A stretch of 64,000 nucleotides of DNA from Amycolatopsis sp. MtRt-6 (GTDB taxonomy: Bacteria; Actinomycetota; Actinomycetes; Mycobacteriales; Pseudonocardiaceae): assembly GCF_017308975.1 (NCBI RefSeq), contig NZ_JADWPD010000032.1:1-64000 (forward strand), written 5' to 3'. Position numbers and translations under genes: made by a program. The notes under the pieces were generated by a model. The model was not told where the DNA came from. It saw nothing but the letters and a program-made list of their open reading frames with translations, and made no database searches. Below, in pieces: positions 42,194-51,102 of this stretch (positions within the stretch are counted from its first letter, which is position 1; each line of letters starts with the position of its first letter).

Positions 42194-43061
42194 TTCCGCC
42201 GCCCGCCTTCTCCGCGAGCACCACGGAAATCCATTCCTCGGCCCGCTTCGCCGCCGGTTTGGCGCTGCCGTAGCGGCGCCCCAGCTCGGGCATCGTCAGG
42301 TGCTCGACGACTTTCAGCCCTCGCGAGCCCAGGAGGTCTTCGACTTCCGGAGCGTCCCACCTCGAGTGGTACGGTTCGCCGCGCGCGGCCGTCCACGAAG
42401 TCGCGGCCGCCCCGCCGGGGTAGTCGCCGGTGTTGCGGGCGATGTAGTCGTGCACGAGCAACCCGCCTTCGGACAGCAGGTCCGACATCCTGCCGATGGT
42501 CGCGGCGGCCGCGCCTTCGTCGAGGAACATCGCGACCGCCAGCCAGACGAACAAGGACCTGCGCGCCGCGTCGTAGCCCGTCTCCCGCAGCCCCGCCGCC
42601 ATGTCGTCCCGGCTCAGATCGCACGGCACGAAGGTGATGCCCGAGGCGTCCATGCCGTGGCGCTCCAGAACGGACTTCTTCATCCGCTGGGTAGCCGGGT
42701 GGTCGACCTCGAACACCCGCACCCGGTCACGCAGGTCCAGCCGCAGCGCGGTGGTGTCGTAGCCGGCCCCCACGAAGACGATCTGCTCGAGGCCCCGGCC
42801 TGCCTCGCGCTCAATGACCTCCTCGACGAAGACCTGCCGCAGGATCACCCAGCTGATCACGCCCGGGAACCGTTTGTCGTACCAGTCGAGGGCCCGGGTC
42901 GCCACGAACGGGAACCTCGACAGGGCACGCCAGTGCGGGCTGGTGACGAAGCACCGGGCGTACCCGTCGTCGAGCAGGCTCTGGGACGCGGGTCGTGCGG
43001 CCTCCGCGGCCCGCACGGCCGCGGCCACTTCAGCGGTCCGGCTCGGCTTTCCTGGGATCAT
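42186..43061 (-). CDS. SAM-dependent O-methyltransferase, LCMT/TIGR00027-like
   Basis: 291 residues. VGAGYDTTALRL (SAM loop) and EVDHPATQRMK (acidic residue binding the ribose) identify the leucine-carboxyl-methyltransferase-like family that methylates carboxylates or hydroxyls. Start ATG 43061 overlaps the dehydrogenase stop (ATGA). In this operon it could methylate a carboxylate or the phosphinate/phosphonate oxygen, as DhpI does in dehydrophos biosynthesis (DhpI is a different subfamily). The substrate is inference. Confidence 0.88.
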   Translation of the reverse strand: MIPGKPSRTAEVAAAVRAAEAARPASQSLLDDGYARCFVTSPHWRALSRFPFVATRALDWYDKRFPGVISWVILRQVFVEEVIEREAGRGLEQIVFVGAGYDTTALRLDLRDRVRVFEVDHPATQRMKKSVLERHGMDASGITFVPCDLSRDDMAAGLRETGYDAARRSLFVWLAVAMFLDEGAAAATIGRMSDLLSEGGLLVHDYIARNTGDYPGGAAATSWTAARGEPYHSRWDAPEVEDLLGSRGLKVVEHLTMPELGRRYGSAKPAAKRAEEWISVVLAEKAGGGSA

Positions 43062-44095
43062 GCCTTCAGTCCTTCCTCTCCGGTGAGCCGGCCGAACGGG
43101 GCGGGACGGCCGGTCTCGAGGACGTACCGGACGCCTTCGGCGACCCGGCGCCGCGAACTCGCCTCCGACTCGGCGGAGAGGAACGCGCGGTGGGAGGTGA
43201 CGACGACGTTCGGGAGCGCGACGACCTTGGCGAACCAGGGGTCGTCGTGCGGGTTCTCCGGGGCGAACACATCGAGCCCGGCCCCGCCGAGCCGCCCCGA
43301 CGACAAGGCGCCGTGCAGCGCTTCCGGCTCGATCAGTGCGCCGCGGGCGGCGTTGACGAGCAGGGCGTCCGGGCGCATTCCCGCCAGGGCCTCGCGGTCG
43401 ATCAGGTGCCGTGTCTCGTCCGTCAGGGGGCAGTGGAGCGTCACGACGTCCGATTCGGCGAGCAGCTCCGCGAACCCGGCGGCGCGGACGCCGTAACCCT
43501 CGACGAGGTCGGGATGCAGGTAAGGATCGTGGGCGAGGACCTCGCCGTAGAACGGACGCAGGCGCTGGGCGACCGCCTTCCCGATCCGGCCGAAGCCGAT
43601 CACGCCCGCCCGCCGCCGGCGCAGCCGCCGCGGCACGTTACCCGCGTAGATGTCGAACCGGCCGCCCGCGAGGCCGTTGTGCTGAGCAACGATTCCGCGT
43701 TCGAGCGCGAGCAACAGCGCCATCGCGTGAGTCGCCACTTCATCCACGCAGTAGTCCGGGACGTGGAAGGAGTGGACGCCCCGGTCCCGCAAGGCTTCGA
43801 GGTCGAGGTTGTCGGTGCCGACGCCCTGCCGCGCGACCACGCGGAGCGCCGGCCCCGCCGCGTCGAGCAGCTCGGCCGTGACCCGGCAGCGGTAGACCGC
43901 GAGCGCCGCGACCCCGTGGACCGCCTCGGCGAGCGCGGCACCGGACGTCACGTAGCGGCCACCCGAGGTGTCCCCCAGTTCCAGCCGGACGGCCGACCCG
44001 TACACGGCGTGTTCGATCGCCGCCGTATCCGGTTCGGCGCGCCCGTCCACCAGCGCCCAGGGCGGATCGGTGTAGAGCACGACGGGAGCAGCCAT
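43058..44095 (-). CDS. phpE: D-2-hydroxyacid dehydrogenase (PhpE candidate)
   Basis: 345 residues of the phosphoglycerate-dehydrogenase/CtBP family: RQGVGTDNLDLEAL, the NAD site GFGRIGKAVAQRL, VNAARGALIE with the catalytic Arg, DVFAPENP with Glu. The usual catalytic His is in VTSHRAFLS. In the phosphinothricin cluster a protein of this family (PhpE) is assigned to oxidising hydroxymethylphosphonate, which fits here. The PtxD-like enzyme at 36303 is an alternative for the same step. ATG 44095 has GAGGAC upstream. Confidence 0.88.
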   Translation of the reverse strand: MAAPVVLYTDPPWALVDGRAEPDTAAIEHAVYGSAVRLELGDTSGGRYVTSGAALAEAVHGVAALAVYRCRVTAELLDAAGPALRVVARQGVGTDNLDLEALRDRGVHSFHVPDYCVDEVATHAMALLLALERGIVAQHNGLAGGRFDIYAGNVPRRLRRRRAGVIGFGRIGKAVAQRLRPFYGEVLAHDPYLHPDLVEGYGVRAAGFAELLAESDVVTLHCPLTDETRHLIDREALAGMRPDALLVNAARGALIEPEALHGALSSGRLGGAGLDVFAPENPHDDPWFAKVVALPNVVVTSHRAFLSAESEASSRRRVAEGVRYVLETGRPAPFGRLTGEEGLKA

Positions 44096-44119
44096 CGCGT
44101 CCTCCTCGGTTTCGTCGGG

Positions 44120-45283
44120 TTACCGGAGGCGCGTCACCAGGTCGAGCAGTGCCGCGCGGCCGAGGCGACGGGGATTTCCGGCGAGCCTCGGCGAATGCGT
44201 TGCCGCATCCACCAGCCGTGGCAGGTCTGCGGCCCTGACGCCGAGGTCGGCGAGGCGGGTGCGCAGGCCGGTCGCGGCGACGAGGCCGTCCAGCCGGACA
44301 CGCGCTTCGCGCGGCGTCCGCACGCCCAGGAGCTCCTGCAGTTCCCCGATCCGGGCCCGGACGAAGGCCGCCCCCCGCGCATCGTTCGTGTCACCCGGTG
44401 TCACGGCCGCGTTGTGTTCGAAGACCGCACCGAGGAACACTCCGCAGGCGTGCCCGTGAGCCACCCCGAAGTCCGTGGTCAGGGCATACGAGAGTGCGTG
44501 CGCTGCGGTCGTCTGCGTGATCTCGATGGCGCGCCCGGCCGACAGCGCCGCACGGCACAGCGCCTCTCTCGCCGACGGCCTGGTGCAGGCCGGCACGAGG
44601 TGGTCGACGACCAGGGGAATCGCGGCGGCCGCGTGGGCTCGCGACTGCGGTGTGGACGCGACGCTCCAATACGACTCGACGGCGTGGCACAGCACGTCCA
44701 TCCCGCAACTCGCGGTCAAGGCGGCCGGCGCGCTCCAGGTCAGCTCCGGATCGACGACGGCGAGATCGGCGCCGAGAAGGCGATGCCGGAGTGAAGACCT
44801 CCGTCCGTCGACCGTCGTCACGGCGATCGACGTCGCCTCGCTGCCGCTGCCGCCCGTGGTCGGAACCAGGACGAGCAACGGACGGTGCACGTCCGCGAGC
44901 GGCCGTGTCCCATCCAGGTACTCCTCCGGCGGGCCGGGCTGCCCAGCGAGGGCCGCGACCAGCTTGCCGGCATCGAGCACACTGCCGCCGCCCACGGCGA
45001 GAACCGCGTCGGTCCCGGACCCCCGCAGCGCCGACGCGGCGGCCGCGACGAATCCGGCGGGCGGGTTGGGCGGCACGGGCCGCCAGTGCCACACCCGGAT
45101 CCCGGTGAGCGCCTTCCGCAGCCGGTCCGCCGCACCTGACCGCCGGTACGAACCGGCACCGGTCAGCAGCAGGCAGGACCGCACCGAGTGCCGGGTGAGG
45201 AAGTTCCCGAGCCGGTCCAGTTCCCCGGCGCCGAACCACACCTCGGCCGAGGCGAGCACACTAGATCGAAATCCGGCCGACAT
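44120..45283 (-). CDS. phpC: Phosphonoacetaldehyde reductase, iron-containing alcohol dehydrogenase family
   Basis: 387 residues. NAD motif GGGSVLDAGK, TTGGSGSEAT, and metal-ligand segments DVLCHAVESYW and HGHACGVFLG identify group III alcohol dehydrogenase. In phosphinate and hydroxyethylphosphonate pathways this family (PhpC/FrbC type) reduces phosphonoacetaldehyde to 2-hydroxyethylphosphonate. The start at 45283 overlaps the PEP mutase gene by 23 bases. Confidence 0.92.
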   Translation of the reverse strand: MSAGFRSSVLASAEVWFGAGELDRLGNFLTRHSVRSCLLLTGAGSYRRSGAADRLRKALTGIRVWHWRPVPPNPPAGFVAAAASALRGSGTDAVLAVGGGSVLDAGKLVAALAGQPGPPEEYLDGTRPLADVHRPLLVLVPTTGGSGSEATSIAVTTVDGRRSSLRHRLLGADLAVVDPELTWSAPAALTASCGMDVLCHAVESYWSVASTPQSRAHAAAAIPLVVDHLVPACTRPSAREALCRAALSAGRAIEITQTTAAHALSYALTTDFGVAHGHACGVFLGAVFEHNAAVTPGDTNDARGAAFVRARIGELQELLGVRTPREARVRLDGLVAATGLRTRLADLGVRAADLPRLVDAATHSPRLAGNPRRLGRAALLDLVTRLR

Positions 45284-46121
45284 CGCCCATGCCCTGCAGT
45301 TCGAACAGCTCTCCCAGCGGGGCGATGCGGGACTCGACCGAAGCGGTCGTTCCCCGCTCGCGTACCTCCGCCAGCGTGGTGGACATCGCCCGCACGGCGG
45401 CCCTGATGGCGTGGTTGGCGTAGATCACCATCTGCACGCCCGCCGCGGCCAGTTCCTCCACAGTGGATTCGTAGTACGTCGTGGGCACCACGACGATCGG
45501 TGCCCGGCCGTCCCATTTCCCGAGCATGGCCAAGACCTCGTCGGCCGTCCGGGCCTTGGAGTGCACCAGGACGGCGTCCGCGCCCGCGTCGGCGTACGCT
45601 TCGGCACGCCGCAGCGCCTCGTCGACGCCGCGCCCGGAGATCAGTGCCTCTGTCCGCGCGATGAGCAGGAACTCCTCGGTCTGCTGGCTGCCCTTGCCTG
45701 CCTTGATCTTCTCGCAGAACTCCTCGACGCTCTCCAGCGCTTGACCTTCGCCGATGAAGCTGTTCAGTTTCGGGAACCGCTTGTCCTCGATGCAGACGGC
45801 CGCGATGCCCTCGAGCTCGTACCGGCGGACCATGTACGACACGTTGGTGCTGTTGCCGAAGCCGTTGTCGCAGTCCGCGATGATCGGGATCCGCACCGAG
45901 TAGTTCATCGCACGGGCGGCTTCGAGGTACTCCGACATCGTGACGATGCTGGCGTCCGGAACGGCGTGGCTGGTCGAGATCTCGAAACTCGATGCCCAGA
46001 CCGCGTCGAACCCCGCTGCTTCGACCAGCCGGGCACTCAGGCCGTCATGCGCGCCCGCGGCCACGACCGTCCTTCCCGCCTTGAGCTCGTCACGCAGCTT
46101 TCTCGCTTTGTTCGGGATCAT
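45261..46121 (-). CDS. pepM: Phosphoenolpyruvate mutase
   Basis: 286 residues. The diagnostic PEP mutase motif EDKxxxxxNS is present as EDKRFPKLNS (112-121), with DCDNGFGN at 83-90 for Mg and PEP binding. It forms the C-P bond by converting PEP to phosphonopyruvate, the entry to nearly all phosphonate biosynthesis. ATG 46121 overlaps the dioxygenase stop (ATGA). It is distinct from the second PEP-mutase-superfamily protein at 50193, which lacks the EDK-NS motif. Confidence 0.97.
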   Translation of the reverse strand: MIPNKARKLRDELKAGRTVVAAGAHDGLSARLVEAAGFDAVWASSFEISTSHAVPDASIVTMSEYLEAARAMNYSVRIPIIADCDNGFGNSTNVSYMVRRYELEGIAAVCIEDKRFPKLNSFIGEGQALESVEEFCEKIKAGKGSQQTEEFLLIARTEALISGRGVDEALRRAEAYADAGADAVLVHSKARTADEVLAMLGKWDGRAPIVVVPTTYYESTVEELAAAGVQMVIYANHAIRAAVRAMSTTLAEVRERGTTASVESRIAPLGELFELQGMGDVGRISI

Positions 46122-47515
46122 CCTGCTCCTCCAGCGGATGTCGCTGCCCGCGCCGGGTTCCGGCCGCGGGGGTCGTACCATTGCTCGTCGTCGGTCACCA
46201 GCCGCCGCACCGCTTCCGCACCGACCGCGGAGGCCTCCAGCAGGGCGTCACCGCAGACCTTGCCGCCGATCCTCAGCACCAGGACGGTCCCCGGCCGTCC
46301 CGGTGTCACGACGCCGAACCGGTGCGGCACGAACGGTTTGAGGTACGCGGAATCGCCGGCCGCGAGCTCGGTGCGGTCCGTCCGGCCGCCGTGGTCCCAG
46401 CTGAACCGCACCGGTTCGGGCCCCAGGTTGTACAGGTACGTGTGCAGCCCGGCACGCAACGCCGTCTCGCCGTCACCGAGCACTTCGATCCGCAGTCCGC
46501 GGGAGTTCGGGCACACCAGCGTCCCGGCGAGCTCGGTCACCCGGTAGTCCGGCCGCCGGTCGTCCGGATACGACCAGGCGCGGGCGTCGGCCGCGCGGAC
46601 GATCCGGACACCGTCGGTCTCGTCCGGCACGACCGGCAGGAGGTCGCGGACGTTGACCCGCAGCGCGCCGGCCAGCACGGCGAGTTCGGCCTCTGACGCC
46701 TCGGCATCGCCGGACAGCAGTTCGTCCAGGCGCTCGGCCGTGAGCCCGCTGCGGCGCGCCAGCTCGGCGGGTGGAACGCAAGCGTTGTCCAGGTGAGTCC
46801 GCAGCAGAGCGGCGGCGGCGTGCGGGAAGTCCGCGCTGTCCAGCGCGTACTCCGCGGCCAGGTCCGGCCCCAGCGCCGACAGTTCGTGCTGGGCGTCACC
46901 GAGCAGCCTGCCCCCGTACGTCAGCGCGAGGATGAGCGCGGGCTCTCCGTTGCGGGCCGCGAAACTGTGGGGTGCGTAGGGCAGCCCGGAGACCGAGTCG
47001 CCGGTCTCCATCGGAACGCAGTGCCGGACGCCTTCCCATTCGTAGTAGTAATTGACCGATCCCACGAAGTAGGTGAACTGGTTGAGGAAATGACCGTTGT
47101 TCCATTCGACGTCCGGGTTTTCCGGGTCGTTGTCGCCGACGGGCTGGATCATCCGGATCCATTCCGGGCGGAACATCGAGACCCGGCTCATCGCGGTGTC
47201 ACGGTATTCGTAGTAATCCCGTCCGCCGCGACGCAGGACACGGCTGGTCGCCGCCGACTCGGCCGCGCGCATCACGCGGACACCGGCCGGAGCGTCGTCG
47301 TGCACGGGGAAGAAGTCCCGCTCGTTGACCGGCCAGGTCCGGACCGCGCGCGCCAGCTCTTCCGGCGAGAGTGCCCGGCGTCCGCGCAGGACTTCCTCAA
47401 CCGCAGGCAGTGGGATGCCGAGTTCCCGCGCCGCCGATGCCGGATCCCGTTTCAGATCATTGAGCACCGAGCGGAAAAGCACACTCGACCGGGTGAGATA
47501 AGTCGATTCGTTCAC
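46118..47515 (-). CDS. HEPD/MPnS-family nonheme-iron dioxygenase
   Basis: 465 residues, GTG 47515 with AAAGGAC upstream. Two cupin repeats, each preceded by a small helical domain, as in 2-hydroxyethylphosphonate dioxygenase (PhpD) and methylphosphonate synthase (MPnS). The first cupin has WNNGHFLNQFTYF (His142, Gln146) and GDSVSGLPYAPHSF (His183). In HEPD the third ligand is a Glu six residues before the last His; here that position is Gly177, while Gln146 sits at the His+4 position used as ligand by MPnS. The metal triad therefore looks MPnS-type. The operon's later enzymes need hydroxymethylphosphonate, so HEPD activity is expected from context. Confidence 0.92.
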   Translation of the reverse strand: MNESTYLTRSSVLFRSVLNDLKRDPASAARELGIPLPAVEEVLRGRRALSPEELARAVRTWPVNERDFFPVHDDAPAGVRVMRAAESAATSRVLRRGGRDYYEYRDTAMSRVSMFRPEWIRMIQPVGDNDPENPDVEWNNGHFLNQFTYFVGSVNYYYEWEGVRHCVPMETGDSVSGLPYAPHSFAARNGEPALILALTYGGRLLGDAQHELSALGPDLAAEYALDSADFPHAAAALLRTHLDNACVPPAELARRSGLTAERLDELLSGDAEASEAELAVLAGALRVNVRDLLPVVPDETDGVRIVRAADARAWSYPDDRRPDYRVTELAGTLVCPNSRGLRIEVLGDGETALRAGLHTYLYNLGPEPVRFSWDHGGRTDRTELAAGDSAYLKPFVPHRFGVVTPGRPGTVLVLRIGGKVCGDALLEASAVGAEAVRRLVTDDEQWYDPRGRNPARAATSAGGAG

Positions 47516-47545
47516 GACGAATGTCCTTTGCGCATCTTTCCGAGA

Positions 47546-48805
47546 CTAGGGCGACTTGGTGAGCGCGTCCATGGCGCTTCCGGCGCACACACTGGACGAT
47601 TCTGCGGTGATTTTCGCGTAGGCGGCCGGGAGGGCCTCGATCGTGCGCTCGACGTCGTCGGGCGTGTGCTCGGCGGTGGGGATGAGCCGGAGCTGCACCA
47701 CCCCCGGCGGCACCACCGGGTAGGTCACCGCCGAGCAGAAGATCCCGAACTCTTCGCGCAGCAGCTCGAGATAGGCCAGTGCCTGTTCCGGTGTCATCCG
47801 CAGGAACACCGGTGTCACCGGGCTGGCGGTCTCGCCGATGTCCAGCCCTTCGGCCCGCAACCCGTTCTGCAGCGCCCCGGCGATCGACCAGCACCGGGCA
47901 CGCAGCGCCCCACCGGACTCGATGACCCGCAGCCGCGTGCGGTTCCCCGCCACGATCGGCGCGGGGAGCCCTTTCGAGAACACCTGCGACCGCATGGTGT
48001 AGCGCAGGTACCAGATCAGGTCGGCGGGACCGGCCACGAACGCGCCGATGCTGGCGCCCGCCTTCGCGAACGTGGCGAAGTGGAGGTCGACCTCGTCTTC
48101 GACGCCCTGAGCCTCCGGGGTGCCGCGCCCGTCGGGTCCCATGATCCCGAACCCGTGCGCGTCGTCGACCAGGAACCGGAAGCCGAACCGCTCCTTCAGT
48201 GCCACGATGTCCCGCAACCGGCCCTGATCACCCGACATGCCGAACACGCCCTCGGTGATCACCAGCACGCCCTCGGCCTGCGACCGGCGCCGCTCGACCT
48301 GCTCGAGCACCTTTTCCAAGCGGCCGATGTCGTTGTGCGGGAACGAACGCGCGTGGGCACCACTCAGCCGGATCCCGTCGATGATGCAGGAATGGCAGTG
48401 GGCGTCGTAGACCACCCAGTCGTGGCGCCCCACCAGGATGTCCACCAGCGACACCATGCCCTGGTAGCCGAAGTTCAGGAAGAACGCCGCGGGCTTGCGG
48501 ACGAAGCCGGCCAGCTCGGTTTCGAGTGCCTCCAGGTCATCGGTTTCACCGGACATCATGCGCGACCCCATCGGCGCGGCGAGACCGTACTTCAGCGCCG
48601 CTTCCGCGTCCGCACGCCGGACTTCCGGGTGGTTGGCCAGCCCCAGGTAGTTGTTGAGGCTCCAGACCAACCGGGTCACCCCACCGAAGTCCATCCGGCT
48701 GCCGATGTCGCCCCGCAGCTTCGGGAAGGTGGCGATCCCGTGCGTGCGCCCGGAAAGCGCGCTGAGTCCCTCGTTGCGGCTCACGGCCTTCTCGAAGAGG
48801 TCCAT
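47546..48805 (-). CDS. Alpha-oxoamine synthase family PLP enzyme
   Basis: 419 residues. NNYLGLANHPEV, DAHCHSCIIDG (PLP-stacking His), VDDAHGFGIMG (pyridine-N Asp) and FAKAGASIGAF (Schiff-base Lys) define the family of serine palmitoyltransferase, 5-aminolevulinate synthase and BioF. These condense an amino acid with an acyl thioester and lose CO2, giving an alpha-amino ketone. No such enzyme is part of the phosphinothricin pathway. Between the dioxygenase and aldehyde dehydrogenase genes, it is the strongest sign of new downstream chemistry, for instance joining an amino acid to a phosphinate-derived acyl group. ATG 48805; the 3' gap to the dioxygenase is 30 bases. Confidence 0.9.
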   Translation of the reverse strand: MDLFEKAVSRNEGLSALSGRTHGIATFPKLRGDIGSRMDFGGVTRLVWSLNNYLGLANHPEVRRADAEAALKYGLAAPMGSRMMSGETDDLEALETELAGFVRKPAAFFLNFGYQGMVSLVDILVGRHDWVVYDAHCHSCIIDGIRLSGAHARSFPHNDIGRLEKVLEQVERRRSQAEGVLVITEGVFGMSGDQGRLRDIVALKERFGFRFLVDDAHGFGIMGPDGRGTPEAQGVEDEVDLHFATFAKAGASIGAFVAGPADLIWYLRYTMRSQVFSKGLPAPIVAGNRTRLRVIESGGALRARCWSIAGALQNGLRAEGLDIGETASPVTPVFLRMTPEQALAYLELLREEFGIFCSAVTYPVVPPGVVQLRLIPTAEHTPDDVERTIEALPAAYAKITAESSSVCAGSAMDALTKSP

Positions 48806-48812
48806 CCCCTTG

Positions 48813-50186
48813 TCATCCCTTCCCCGCCGCGCCGAACCGGTACGGCATCGTGAGTGTCTTGGTGACGGTCATCGCCCTCATGGCGAACCGGATGCCTTCG
48901 CGTCCGATCCCGCTGCCCTTCACCCCGCCGAACGGGATGTGCGGGGAGTCGAAGTGCGGTCCGTCGGCGAGGTTGACCGTGCCGACCCGCAGCTGTCGTG
49001 CCACCCGCAGGAACAGGTCGACGTCGTGGGTGAGGACCCCGGCCTGGAGTCCGTAGCCGGTCGAATTCGCGAGCGCGATCGCCTCGTCCGGATCGTCGAA
49101 GCGGATGACCGGCGCGACGGGCCCGAAAGTCTCCTCGACCACGAGCTCCGCGTCCGCCGGGACGTCGTCGAGCACCGTCGGCTCCACCAGCGTCCCCTGC
49201 CTCCCCCCGCCGTGCAGCAGTTTCGCGCCCTTCCCCACCGCGTCTTCGACCCGGCGCGTCACCCGGGCCGCCGCCTCTTCGCTGATCACCGGCCCGACGT
49301 CGGTCTCCGGGTCACCGGGGTCACCGAACCGCTTGGTTTTCGCGCGCTCGACTATCCTGGCGACCAGCTCGTCCGCGATGCCGGCCTGCGCGAGCACCCG
49401 CTTGACCCCGCGGCACGACTGCCCCGCCGTGGCGAACGCCCCGTCCACCGCGAGGGCCGCGGCGGTCGCGGGATCCGCGTCGGCGAAGACCACGAGAGGG
49501 TCGTTGCCGCCCAGCTCGAGGAGCACCGGCTTGCCCGCGGCGGCGAGGGCCACCGCCCGTCCCGCTCGCGGCCCTCCGGTGAACGTCACCATGTCCACCA
49601 GCGGGCTCGCCGCGATGGCGCCGCCGACCGTCTCGGGTTCGCCGGTGACCACCGCGACCGTGCCGTCCGGCAGCCCGGCCTCCTCGAGGAGCCGGACGAA
49701 CAGCAGTGCGGTCAGCGGGGTCTTCTCGGACGGTTTGAGGATCACCCGGTTACCGGCCGCCAATGCCGGGGCGAGCTTCACGACCACCTGATTGAGCGGC
49801 CGGTTGAAGGGCGTGATCGCGCCGACCACCCCGGCCGGTTCCGCGATGGTGACAGCCAGCTTGCCGACGGCGCCCGACAGGGGTATCGCCTCCCCGGTCA
49901 GCCGTTCCGCCTCCGCGGCCGCCACCTCCAGGTTGCCGGCGGCCCGGTCGACCTCCCGGAGCGTCTCCTTCCGGCAGACGCCGGACTCGGCCGTGATCAG
50001 GTCCGAGAACTCGGTACGGCGGCGGCGCACCATCCCCGCGGCCACGGAGAGGACCGCCGCCCGGTCACGGGGGCTCGGCGGCTCTGCGGTCAGGGCGGCG
50101 ATCTCGTCGGCAACCTGGTCCGCGCGGTATTCCGCGATGGTGGCCAGCCGTTCCCCGGTGTAGGGATTCCGGATGACGGTCCCCAT
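48813..50186 (-). CDS. phpJ: Aldehyde dehydrogenase (PhpJ candidate)
   Basis: 457 residues. Catalytic Cys in AGQSCRGVKR, general base Glu in LELGGNDP, and ITPFNRPLN with FGPVAPV complete the NAD(P)-dependent aldehyde dehydrogenase set. In phosphinothricin biosynthesis PhpJ oxidises phosphonoformaldehyde to phosphonoformate, and the same step is needed here. The stop lies 7 bases before the oxoamine synthase start. Confidence 0.9.
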   Translation of the reverse strand: MGTVIRNPYTGERLATIAEYRADQVADEIAALTAEPPSPRDRAAVLSVAAGMVRRRRTEFSDLITAESGVCRKETLREVDRAAGNLEVAAAEAERLTGEAIPLSGAVGKLAVTIAEPAGVVGAITPFNRPLNQVVVKLAPALAAGNRVILKPSEKTPLTALLFVRLLEEAGLPDGTVAVVTGEPETVGGAIAASPLVDMVTFTGGPRAGRAVALAAAGKPVLLELGGNDPLVVFADADPATAAALAVDGAFATAGQSCRGVKRVLAQAGIADELVARIVERAKTKRFGDPGDPETDVGPVISEEAAARVTRRVEDAVGKGAKLLHGGGRQGTLVEPTVLDDVPADAELVVEETFGPVAPVIRFDDPDEAIALANSTGYGLQAGVLTHDVDLFLRVARQLRVGTVNLADGPHFDSPHIPFGGVKGSGIGREGIRFAMRAMTVTKTLTMPYRFGAAGKG

Positions 50187-50192
50187 CGCCGG

Positions 50193-51074
50193 TTACCGGT
50201 CCCCGCGAACGAAACGCTCTTCGAGCTGCGCGAAGCGGCTGTAGTCGAAGACCTCGAACAGCTCCTCGAACGTCATCGACAGCCCCATCCGCTTCCAGTA
50301 GTCCTGGGTCGTTCCCTTCGTCTTGAGTTCGGCCATGACCTGGCGCAGCACCGAGGCGGCGGCCATCCAGCCGGACAGGGGATAGATCACCACGTTGTAG
50401 CCGATTGCCTCGAGCTCCTGGGAGGTCAGCCACGGCGTCTTGCCGCCCTCGACCATGTTCGCCAGCAGCGGCGCGTCGATCTCGTCCCGGACCCGCTTCA
50501 GCTCGTCGACGCTGAGCGGGGCCTCCAGGAAGACGCAGTCGGCGCCGGCGGAGAGGTAGACCTTCGCCCGGCGGATCGCCTCGTCCATGCCGAGCGCCTC
50601 GCGGGCGTCGGTCCGGGCGATGAGGGTGAAGTCGGGATCCTCTCGCGCCGCGACGCAGGCCTCGATCTTGCCGGTCATTTCTTCGACCGAGATCAGGCGC
50701 TTGCCTTCCAGGTGCCCGCACCGCTTCGGATTGACCTGGTCCTCCAGGTGGAAGCCGACGATGCCGGCGCGCTCGAACTCGCGCATGGTACGCCAGGTGT
50801 TCATCGCGTTCCCGTAGCCGGCGTCCGCGTCGCAGATCACCGGCAGGCCGGTGCACAGCACGATGTTCTTCGCGTGCTGTGCCATTTCCGGGATCTGGGT
50901 GAAGCCGAGGTCCGGGAAGCCCAGGATGCTGGCCGAACTGCCGGATCCGGTCATGTGGATCGCGTCGAAGCCGGCCTGGTCGATCACCCGGGCGGACAGC
51001 GCGTCGTACGCGCTCGGCACGACCAAGATCTCCGGTGCGTTCAGCATTTCCCTGAACCGTCGCGCACGTGACAT
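50193..51074 (-). CDS. bcpB: Carboxyphosphonoenolpyruvate mutase
   Basis: 293 residues from ATG 51074, which has AGGAG nine bases upstream. Isocitrate lyase/PEP mutase superfamily: HMTGSGSSAS, DADAGYGNAMN, LEDQVNPKRCGHLEGKR and IYPLSGWMAAASVLR. These strings agree with my memory of the Streptomyces hygroscopicus bialaphos enzyme, which rearranges and decarboxylates carboxyphosphonoenolpyruvate to phosphinopyruvate, forming the second C-P bond. Methylisocitrate lyases share the KRCGH loop, but the surrounding pathway genes settle the call. This gene marks the cluster as phosphinate rather than phosphonate. Confidence 0.94.
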   Translation of the reverse strand: MSRARRFREMLNAPEILVVPSAYDALSARVIDQAGFDAIHMTGSGSSASILGFPDLGFTQIPEMAQHAKNIVLCTGLPVICDADAGYGNAMNTWRTMREFERAGIVGFHLEDQVNPKRCGHLEGKRLISVEEMTGKIEACVAAREDPDFTLIARTDAREALGMDEAIRRAKVYLSAGADCVFLEAPLSVDELKRVRDEIDAPLLANMVEGGKTPWLTSQELEAIGYNVVIYPLSGWMAAASVLRQVMAELKTKGTTQDYWKRMGLSMTFEELFEVFDYSRFAQLEERFVRGDR

Positions 51075-51102
51075 GATGCTCCTTTTCTTCGTGGCCGGGC
51101 GT

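Noticed and set aside
50193..51074. Methylisocitrate lyase of propionate metabolism
   Set aside because: It shares KRCGH, but the long agreement with the bialaphos CPEP mutase and the surrounding phosphinate genes are decisive.
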